NCBI GenBank assembly: GCA_014729055.1
Contig: WJKO01000545.1
Location: forward strand, 1-6,723
DNA length: 6,723 nt
Direction of reading: 5' to 3'
Source: Promethearchaeota archaeon
Lineage (GTDB): Archaea > Asgardarchaeota > Lokiarchaeia > Sigyniarchaeales > Promethearchaeaceae
Positions 1-5,336 of this stretch are shown here, one piece after another. Both the position numbers and the translations under genes were made by a program. The notes under the pieces were generated by a model. It was not told the origin of the DNA and made no database searches. It was given only the letters and a program-made list of their open reading frames with translations. Position 1 is the stretch's first letter. The number at the start of each line of letters is the position of its first letter.

Positions 1-500
1 GGGTTATAAATATCAGTGATATTGAATAGAAGAACGCTTGTATCGTTTAATACATAAAGTATATCTCCTTCAGCACATAGATCCCTAATACTTCCGTAGG
101 CTGCTGTCTGAAATATTTGTTCAACGAGCCCCGAATCATTTAAATATAAAATATAAAATCCTGCTATATCTCCCGCAACAAAAATATATCGCCCATAAAT
201 ATACAGATCCTTTATATTTCCAGTAAGTGGGATATTTTGCACTTTGAAGACATTATATGGGTTGTGTATATCGAATACTTGAATTCCTTGATCCTTAATG
301 CTGATGAAGGCCAGATTGCCCATTAGATCAATAGATGTAGGCTCTCCAATCAACGATATGTTCTCAATAATTCCATAATCTGATATATATTGATTTTGCC
401 CATTGACTTTATCAGAAGGATTCATAAACGTGAAACTGAAAATAAAACTCATTAACAACAGAAACTGGATCATACGCTTTTTTTTATACACAAACGACAT
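1..500 (-). CDS. Secreted LVIVD-type beta-propeller protein, N-terminal part (3' end beyond window)
   Basis: Reading leftward from an ATG at 500-498, the frame stays open for 166 codons to the window edge, so the C-terminus is missing. Residues 5-9 are basic (YKKKR) and are followed by a hydrophobic stretch at about 10-26 (MIQFLLLMSFIFSFTFM). This looks like a signal peptide or N-terminal anchor, so the protein probably acts outside the cytoplasm. From about residue 50 there are repeats of about 42 residues with the pattern G-N-x-A-(F/Y)-(I/V)...G-(I/L)-x-V-(F/I)-D-(I/V)-x-(N/D)-P: residues 61-84 (GNLAFISIKDQGIQVFDIHN then PYNV), 103-124, and 145-166. This is the pattern of LVIVD-repeat beta-propeller blades. 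Such domains usually serve in binding or scaffolding; no catalytic residues can be named. The start is chosen because it sits just before the basic n-region. No Shine-Dalgarno is visible upstream. M10 is a possible alternative start but would lose the basic residues. The gene is divergent from the acyltransferase gene. Family assignment rests on repeat pattern only. Confidence 0.75.
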   Translation of the reverse strand, partial: MSFVYKKKRMIQFLLLMSFIFSFTFMNPSDKVNGQNQYISDYGIIENISLIGEPTSIDLMGNLAFISIKDQGIQVFDIHNPYNVFKVQNIPLTGNIKDLYIYGRYIFVAGDIAGFYILYLNDSGLVEQIFQTAAYGSIRDLCAEGDILYVLNDTSVLLFNITDIYN

Positions 501-652
501 AAAAATAGTACGTCAAGATGATTAAAAAAAGTTTATGGCAATTTATTCACCGCTGAAAGACTACTTAAGATTTACCGAAAATTGATAGAAATATTTGAAA
601 ACAATAATGACAAATACTCATACAAATGAAAAAACTAGAGGATTAATTTGCA
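501..652. promoter_or_regulatory. Divergent intergenic region, beta-propeller gene / acyltransferase gene
   Basis: These 152 bp lie between two divergent starts, so they should carry promoters for both genes. The stretch is A/T-rich. On the plus strand, an A-rich element near 576-600 lies at a distance where a BRE/TATA element could serve the gene starting at 653. On the minus strand, an A/T run near 526-550 could serve the leftward gene. Neither matches a consensus closely enough to call a promoter position. I see no strong inverted repeat here. Confidence 0.3.
637..642 (+). promoter_or_regulatory. Probable ribosome binding site of the acyltransferase gene
   Basis: AGAGGA at 637-642 resembles the core of a Shine-Dalgarno sequence (GAGG). 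It lies 10 nt before the ATG at 653, slightly longer than the usual spacing. It supports the chosen start but is a weak site. Confidence 0.4.
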
Positions 653-1591
653 ATGTTTGGAAAAGATCTGCCGATCAAAGAAATAAAAAGATTTACCTTA
701 CAGCGGAAAATTGCCGCTCATAAAACCTTAGAAGCTTGGCAAGATGTCCCGCATGCAGGTGTTATTATCGAACTTGATGTAACGAATGTCTTAGATTTTA
801 TAAAAAAAATCCAGAAAAAACCAAAATATTCTGACGTGAAAGTGACCATAAATTCAGTTATGCTTAAAATCATTGCGGAATCTATAAAGAAATGCCCTGA
901 TCTTAACAGCCATGTCCAATATAACCAGAAATCAAACTCTGGACGTATTATTGTATACGAAGACATCAACATAGCGTTACCAATGATTGTCCCTGATGGC
1001 CGCACCATTACTCCCGTCGTCCCACAAGTAAACAATAAGTCGATTAAAGAAATTTGTGAAGAAATGATCAACATTCAAAAGAAGTTGAAAAACACAAATA
1101 TTGATTATCTCTTGTTTGAAGCGGGATATCAAGATACGATAGAAAAACTAAAACACGGGCATCTCGGTGTTCTTCGCCGTATTATTAAAAATGCAATCGG
1201 TAAAGATAAGATAAAAATCCCAAAAAGAAAAGAATTAAAAGAATATGACAAAATACCTGACGATGAGAAACTCACTGCCCAAGATCTGCTTAGCGCGACG
1301 ATTCTGGTCTCTAATATCGGACCAGCTTTTAAAGATTTACCTTGCTACATTGGAATGTTAGAGATTATCCCGCCACAAATGACAGTCATAGGTCTTGCAC
1401 CAGTGCGAAAGCAACCCGTAGCAGTGGAAAAAGAAAATGGAGAATATAGCGTTGAGGTTCGTGATATTTTACCATATACGGTATATTGCGATCATAGGGG
1501 AATGGACTTCGCACCCGCAGTTCCTACATTAAGAGAAATGCTACGGCTCTGTAAAAATCCTGAATTACTACTAGAAAAAGACGAAGGATAG
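653..1591 (+). CDS. Stand-alone E2-like acyltransferase (2-oxoacid dehydrogenase catalytic-domain family)
   Basis: The 312-residue protein is built like the catalytic domain of the E2 component of 2-oxoacid dehydrogenases, a fold shared with chloramphenicol acetyltransferase. It has no lipoyl domain and no E3-binding domain. Visible family landmarks, in order: the N-terminal R/K-rich helix and strand (about residues 8-54, with VPHAGVIIELDVT matching the E2 PH-x-x-x-x-x-x-DVT segment); INIALPMIVPDGRTITPVV (105-123); SNIG at 220-223; PPQMTVIGLAPVRKQPV (240-256); and the catalytic stretch DHRGMD (280-285) with His281 and Asp285. Full-length E2 enzymes are usually 400 residues or more, so this is a catalytic domain alone. 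Two oddities: the usual Gly after the catalytic Asp is Phe286, and a lysine-rich insert at about 150-207 separates the two halves. It probably transfers an acyl group from a thioester, perhaps CoA; the acceptor is unknown. No E1, E3 or lipoyl-carrier gene is nearby. The sulfatase gene follows by 32 nt on the same strand, suggesting one transcript. Confidence 0.85.
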   Translation: MFGKDLPIKEIKRFTLQRKIAAHKTLEAWQDVPHAGVIIELDVTNVLDFIKKIQKKPKYSDVKVTINSVMLKIIAESIKKCPDLNSHVQYNQKSNSGRIIVYEDINIALPMIVPDGRTITPVVPQVNNKSIKEICEEMINIQKKLKNTNIDYLLFEAGYQDTIEKLKHGHLGVLRRIIKNAIGKDKIKIPKRKELKEYDKIPDDEKLTAQDLLSATILVSNIGPAFKDLPCYIGMLEIIPPQMTVIGLAPVRKQPVAVEKENGEYSVEVRDILPYTVYCDHRGMDFAPAVPTLREMLRLCKNPELLLEKDEG

Positions 1592-1610
1592 CAATATAAA
1601 GTAGTGCATA

Positions 1611-1618
1611 GGGATGAT
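1611..1618 (+). promoter_or_regulatory. Ribosome binding site setting the TTG start of the sulfatase
   Basis: GGGATGAT at 1611-1618 resembles the GGTGAT portion of a Shine-Dalgarno sequence and lies 5 nt before TTG at 1624. An in-frame TGA at 1615-1617 closes the frame just upstream, so no earlier start is possible. The TTG directly precedes the conserved N-terminus KIEKPNILIILSDQ, so it is the best start. Confidence 0.5.
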
Positions 1619-1623
1619 ATAAT

Positions 1624-3126
1624 TTGAAGATAGAAAAACCGAATATTCTTATAATTTTATCAGATCAGATGGCACCTCAATTAGTAGGGGCTTATGGTCG
1701 TAACGTCTCTAAGACTCCCAACCTAAAATCACTATGTGAGCAAGGAGTCCGATTCGACGCAGCGTATTGTAATTCTCCTATTTGTGCACCATCTCGAGCA
1801 TCTATGATAACGGGTAAGTTCATATCAGAAATAGGCACCTATGATAATGGTGTAAACTTTCCAGCAGATATCCCCACATTTTTACATTTTTTAAGATTAC
1901 AAGGATATGAGGTGGTGGCTTCTGGTAAAATGCATTATTTAGGACCTGATCAATTACATGGTCTTGAAACGAGATTAACACAAGATATTTACCCCGCAAA
2001 TTACAAATGGATCCATGATTGGGAAGAGGGTCGTAAATCTGGGATAAAGAATGATAAAGGACACCTTGTGAGTCAAAAGAATACAGGTTGCCGGTCATGG
2101 TCTACTCAAATGAATTATGATGAGGAAACCCACAACCGGGCACTCGAATATTTAAGAAGACGCGTTTATACTAAGGATAGTCCAAAAAATGAACAAGAAA
2201 AACCGTTTTGCTTAATTGTTTCGTATACACAACCTCATAGCCCTTATATCACAATAGATAAATATTGGGAACTATATCAAGATGCGAATATTTCTCCTCC
2301 TAAAATTACGCAAGGATATGCAGATAGCGAAATAATTATGGACAAATGGCTCCGTAATTATGAAGGTATACCGAAAGAGCTAATGAATAATACTAAGGTC
2401 CTAAAAACTTTAAGAAGAGCTTATTATGGAATGATCTCATATATCGATGAAAAAGTCGGAGATTTAGTGGAAGCATTAGAACGTTTGGGATTTCGCGATA
2501 ATACTGCGATAATATTTGCTGCAGACCACGGAGATATGGTCGGTGAACGTGGTTTTATTGAAAAACGTGTCTTTTATGAATATTCATCGCGAATACCAAT
2601 GATATGGAGCTGGCCAAAGAAATGGCAACAAGGGGCAACAGTATCAGATCCCGTTAGTTTAATAGACATATTTCCCACATTAGTGGACTTAACGAACGGA
2701 GAATATCCATTTCAATTATCTGGGAAAAGCCTACTCAACCTATTACTTGAATCAACTGCTGATAAAGCAGTTGATCGAATTGTAATCAGCGAATATCACG
2801 GTGAAGGTGTTTTGAAACCTTGCTTTATGATTAGAAAAAATCAATATAAATATATTTATGTACATGGACATAGCAGTCAGTTATTTGATCTCAATGAAGA
2901 TCCAGACGAGTTGAGTAATTTGAGTGGAGATTCAAATTATAAGAAAATAGAAGAAGCTCTAAAAGACATCATCTTAGAACGATTCGATTGTAACACCATA
3001 GAGAGAAGTGTTATATCAAAGCAGCAACGGTGTATTTATATCTATAAAGCTATGATGAGCGGGAAAAAAACCTATTGGGACATTAGACCTGACCCAAACC
3101 AAGATTTGAAGTATGATCAGAAATAA
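1624..3126 (+). CDS. Type I sulfatase of the choline-sulfatase (BetC) type
   Basis: This 500-residue protein belongs to the formylglycine-dependent sulfatases, which hydrolyse sulfate esters to an alcohol and sulfate. It starts with the core strand KPNILIILSDQ (metal ligand Asp14). It carries the CxPSR signature at Cys54-Ala-Pro-Ser-Arg58, where Cys54 would be converted to formylglycine by an enzyme not encoded in this window. SGKMH (100-104) supplies Lys102 and His104, PHSPY (204-208) supplies His205, ADHGD (300-304) supplies Asp301 and His302, and Lys314 follows. The subfamily is shown by YDNGVNFPADIPTF (73-86), GPDQLHGLETRLTQDIYPA (107-125), QLFDLNEDPDELSNL (419-433) and the C-terminal SKQQR...YWDIRP segment (465-489), all close to bacterial choline sulfatase, which makes choline from choline-O-sulfate. 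Length is near the roughly 510 usual for BetC. There is no signal peptide, so it should be cytoplasmic. It starts with TTG and ends in tandem TAA TAA (3124-3129). The choline pocket looks diverged, so the exact substrate is uncertain and I give no gene symbol. Confidence 0.9.
   Translation: MKIEKPNILIILSDQMAPQLVGAYGRNVSKTPNLKSLCEQGVRFDAAYCNSPICAPSRASMITGKFISEIGTYDNGVNFPADIPTFLHFLRLQGYEVVASGKMHYLGPDQLHGLETRLTQDIYPANYKWIHDWEEGRKSGIKNDKGHLVSQKNTGCRSWSTQMNYDEETHNRALEYLRRRVYTKDSPKNEQEKPFCLIVSYTQPHSPYITIDKYWELYQDANISPPKITQGYADSEIIMDKWLRNYEGIPKELMNNTKVLKTLRRAYYGMISYIDEKVGDLVEALERLGFRDNTAIIFAADHGDMVGERGFIEKRVFYEYSSRIPMIWSWPKKWQQGATVSDPVSLIDIFPTLVDLTNGEYPFQLSGKSLLNLLLESTADKAVDRIVISEYHGEGVLKPCFMIRKNQYKYIYVHGHSSQLFDLNEDPDELSNLSGDSNYKKIEEALKDIILERFDCNTIERSVISKQQRCIYIYKAMMSGKKTYWDIRPDPNQDLKYDQK
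2751..2775 (+). repeat. Perfect 10-bp inverted repeat inside the sulfatase gene
   Basis: ATCAACTGCT at 2751-2760 and AGCAGTTGAT at 2766-2775 are exact reverse complements separated by a 5-nt loop (GATAA). The RNA could form a stable short hairpin. It lies inside codons for residues of about 376-384 (STADKAVD) of the sulfatase, in a region of low conservation between core elements. No U-tract follows, so it does not look like an intrinsic terminator. Confidence 0.6.
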
Positions 3127-3174
3127 TAAAATATAGTAGGTTAGAGTTTGATAGCCCATATTAGGCAATAATCT

Positions 3175-4530
3175 TTACCAAATATTATGTCTGATGATGG
3201 TATCTGATCGGTTTGGTCCTATTGAGATAATTGAAAGTGGGATTCCCAGAATCTCCTCTATCTTGCTTATATAATTTCTTATTGCTTCAGGCAAAGCATT
3301 ATATCCCTTTGCGGCTATATCTGTCCATTTTTCAGCAGGTAAAGCTTCCCATCCGGGCATTTTAATATAGACGGGTTCACATCGTTCTATTATCTCGCTT
3401 TGAATGGGCCATTGATCCGATACTTCACCATCTAACTTATATTTAACACATAACTTTACTTCCTTTAAACCGCCCATTGCATCCAATAGAGTGATACATA
3501 AATGGTCATATGCGTTTAAAATACACGCATATTTTAGGCTTACCAAATCTATCCAACCAACTCGCCTTGGACGTCCCGTTGTTGTTCCATATTCGTGACC
3601 TTGCTCGCGTATTCTATGACCAATATCTGCATCCGTAACGCAGTTTTCCTTGATAGGATCTCCTTTTTTTGAGTCACTTAAAATCCCTAATTCAGTGGGA
3701 ACGGGTCCTTCTCCAACACGAGATGTATATGCTTTAATTATACCTATAATTTTATCAATTTTCTTTGGGCTTACACCTGCCCCGGCACTAATTCCACCCG
3801 CCCAAGTAATCGAACTCGTACCAAACGGGTACATTCCGTGATCAATACCCAAAAGTGTCCCTTGCGCACCCTCAAAAATTATTTTCTTGTTTTGTTCTAA
3901 TAATTTATTGATATAATACGTTGTGTCCTTCATATATTTCTTTAACTTTCTTCCGTATTCCAAATATTGGTTCTCGATCTCTTCAACATTGAACGGCCAA
4001 TCGGCTCCAATTGCTTGAACAACCTTTTTTTTTAAATTAAAGAGACGTTGGAATTTCGGCTTAAATATATCTGGTTCTGTCAGATCATATATTCTTAAGC
4101 CATAACGAGCTGCTTTATCGCTATATGTTGGACCAATACCTCGCTTTGTGGTGCCCGCTGCATATTCTTTCTTAGTTGCCTCTTCAAGACCGTCTAAGTA
4201 ACGATGAAATGGAAAGATGACATGAGCTGTGCTACTAATAACTAAATTTGGAGTAAAACCCTTCGATTCCAAGATTTCAATCTCTCTAAACAGAACTTCG
4301 GGATCGATAACTACTCCGTTTCCAATTATAATCTCTTTGTTTTGAATTGCTCCCGAAGGTAATAAATGGAATTTATACTTCTCATTGTTAACGACCACTG
4401 TGTGTCCGGCATTATTTCCACCTTGATACCTAACAACAGCATCTGCCTTTCCCGACAATAAATCTACAACTTTCCCTTTACCTTCATCGCCCCAAGAACT
4501 TCCTATAACAGCAATACTTCGAACAACCAT
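3175..4530 (-). CDS. purA: Adenylosuccinate synthetase
   Basis: This enzyme makes adenylosuccinate from IMP and aspartate with GTP hydrolysis, the first committed step from IMP to AMP, in the cytoplasm. The 451-residue protein is full length (432 in E. coli, about 456 in vertebrates). It has the loop SWGDEGKGK (12-20) with catalytic Asp15, GGNNAGHTVVV (37-47) with catalytic His43, GTTKRGIGPTYSDKAARYGLR (126-146), FEGAQGTLLGIDHG (219-232), AYTSRVGEGPVPTE (267-280), TTTGRPRRVGW (316-326) with Arg320 and Arg322, and the C-terminal SIGPNRSDTII (436-446). Two motif positions differ from the usual: Ser12 stands where Gln is nearly always found (QWGDEGKGK), and Leu348 stands where E. coli has Lys331 of the KLD guanine-recognition motif; Asp350 is kept. 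The GTTK form at 126-129 resembles the eukaryotic GTTKK rather than the bacterial GTTGR. The ATG at 4530 gives the expected N-terminus; no good Shine-Dalgarno is visible. The gene converges with the sulfatase (48-nt gap) and diverges from the hydrolase. Confidence 0.97.
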   Translation of the reverse strand: MVVRSIAVIGSSWGDEGKGKVVDLLSGKADAVVRYQGGNNAGHTVVVNNEKYKFHLLPSGAIQNKEIIIGNGVVIDPEVLFREIEILESKGFTPNLVISSTAHVIFPFHRYLDGLEEATKKEYAAGTTKRGIGPTYSDKAARYGLRIYDLTEPDIFKPKFQRLFNLKKKVVQAIGADWPFNVEEIENQYLEYGRKLKKYMKDTTYYINKLLEQNKKIIFEGAQGTLLGIDHGMYPFGTSSITWAGGISAGAGVSPKKIDKIIGIIKAYTSRVGEGPVPTELGILSDSKKGDPIKENCVTDADIGHRIREQGHEYGTTTGRPRRVGWIDLVSLKYACILNAYDHLCITLLDAMGGLKEVKLCVKYKLDGEVSDQWPIQSEIIERCEPVYIKMPGWEALPAEKWTDIAAKGYNALPEAIRNYISKIEEILGIPLSIISIGPNRSDTIIRHNIW

Positions 4531-4711
4531 GACAATTCAATTCTCTATAATTCTTCTTTATTGATATTACTTTTTTTAAAAATTTAGAAATAATAACCCA
4601 AAAATCGTTATTATTCGATTATATTTAAGATTTCTTATTGCTCGTGGGGTAAATTAAAAAAAATATACAAATATAACAAAAAATAAAACTAATAATCAAT
4701 TAATATCCTTA
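4531..4711. promoter_or_regulatory. Divergent promoter region, purA / MBL-fold hydrolase
   Basis: These 181 bp between two divergent starts are extremely A/T-rich, with one G/C-richer island near 4641-4650 (CTCGTGGGGT). On the minus strand, CTAAATTTTTAAAA around 4576-4589 is a TATA-like candidate about 45-60 nt before the purA ATG, a spacing that would fit an archaeal TATA box with a short leader. On the plus strand, several A/T runs (4620-4629, 4651-4667) could serve the hydrolase, but none stands out. A perfect inverted repeat lies just upstream of the purA candidate box. The promoter positions are inference. Confidence 0.35.
4589..4615. repeat. Perfect 9-bp inverted repeat between purA and hydrolase genes (candidate operator)
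   Basis: AATAATAAC at 4589-4597 and GTTATTATT at 4607-4615 are exact reverse complements around a 9-nt spacer (4598-4606). The half-site centres are 18 bp apart, close to two helical turns, as in many dimeric-regulator sites. It adjoins a TATA-like run for purA on one side and the hydrolase leader on the other. In such AT-rich DNA it may also be chance. Confidence 0.45.
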
Positions 4712-5308
4712 ATGATCCTCGAGAAAATAGTTTGTAATTTTATGGGAACCAACTGCTATTTATTTGGAGATTCAAATTCAAAAGAGATTGCAATTATAGA
4801 TCCGGGTGGGAATCCCGTCATGATAAATAATAGAATTAATAGCCGAGATTACAAACCTAAATGTATAATTCTAACGCATGGGCACCCTGACCATACGGGG
4901 GCTGCTAATCTGGTTAGAAGAGAGTGGGATATCCCTATATTTCATCATCCTAAAGAATCCCCCTTAATTGATTTTCGAGATACAAAATCTATCAAGGAAC
5001 CTGATGTAGTCAAAATTGGTTCAGAAGAACTTCATGTGTTAGACACCCCAGGACATAGTCCAGGCGGTATTTGTTTAGCATCTTACGATAATAAAATTTT
5101 ATTTACTGGAGACACGCTGTTTCGAAGTTCTATAGGAAGAACGGATCTTGGTGGGGGGAGTTTTGATCGACTTATGAATTCGATAAAAACCAAAATTATG
5201 AGAAATCCGAAAATTTCTGATGATTTTAAAATATATCCTGGGCATATGGATGAAAGTACAATTCAAACAGAAAAAAAGGCGAATATGTATCGAAGAGATT
5301 TCTTATAG
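4712..5308 (+). CDS. Metallo-beta-lactamase-fold hydrolase, glyoxalase II-like
   Basis: A 198-residue single-domain hydrolase with a full set of dinuclear-metal ligands: HGHPDH at 56-61 (His56, His58, Asp60, His61), His115 in TPGHSPGG (112-119), Asp134 in FTGDTLF (131-137) and His178 in YPGHMDEST (175-183). The N-terminus MILEKIVCNFMGTNCYLFGD and the IIDPGG at 28-33 match the short glyoxalase II/hydroxyacylglutathione-hydrolase-like branch, whose members often hydrolyse thioesters. The length of about 200 residues, lacking the C-terminal glutathione-binding domain of true glyoxalase II, argues for the short prokaryotic type of unproven substrate. The tail around 178-198 keeps the family pattern of GH..xxT...E...N but ends in YRRDFL. 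The ATG at 4712 fits the family N-terminus exactly even though no Shine-Dalgarno precedes it, so the message may be leaderless or weakly initiated. It stands alone, with no co-directional neighbour in the window; the nearest T-rich downstream stretches overlap the end of the convergent transporter gene. Confidence 0.88.
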   Translation: MILEKIVCNFMGTNCYLFGDSNSKEIAIIDPGGNPVMINNRINSRDYKPKCIILTHGHPDHTGAANLVRREWDIPIFHHPKESPLIDFRDTKSIKEPDVVKIGSEELHVLDTPGHSPGGICLASYDNKILFTGDTLFRSSIGRTDLGGGSFDRLMNSIKTKIMRNPKISDDFKIYPGHMDESTIQTEKKANMYRRDFL

Positions 5309-5324
5309 TCTTATAGTTTTATAG
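5301..5324 (+). repeat. Three tandem 8-bp units across the hydrolase stop codon
   Basis: TCTTATAG (5301-5308), TCTTATAG (5309-5316) and TTTTATAG (5317-5324) are head-to-tail copies; the third differs at one base. The first copy contains the hydrolase stop codon TAG (5306-5308). Because the period is 8, the three TAGs fall in three different frames, closing all of them on the plus strand. It may be a simple slippage product. Confidence 0.55.
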
Positions 5325-5336
5325 ATGAAAAAGATT

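Noticed and set aside
626..646. Six-codon mini-ORF (MKKLED, then stop) just before the acyltransferase start
   Set aside because: It is far too short to judge, is common by chance in AT-rich leaders, has no ribosome binding site, and overlaps the probable ribosome binding site of the real gene.
718..1074. Minus-strand open frame of 118 codons opposite the acyltransferase gene
   Set aside because: It lies wholly inside a gene with clear family motifs on the other strand, and its translation shows no recognisable domain.
1820..2098. Minus-strand open frame of 92 codons opposite the sulfatase gene
   Set aside because: It is an antisense shadow of a strongly conserved sulfatase region and has no domain signal of its own.
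3127..3174. Possible terminator between the convergent sulfatase and purA genes
   Set aside because: Only a 3-bp pairing (GCC/GGC near 3152-3165) is visible, with no strong T-tract, so it is too weak to annotate.
3650..3841. Plus-strand open frame of 63 codons opposite purA
   Set aside because: It overlaps the conserved PurA core in antisense and has no supporting motif or start context.
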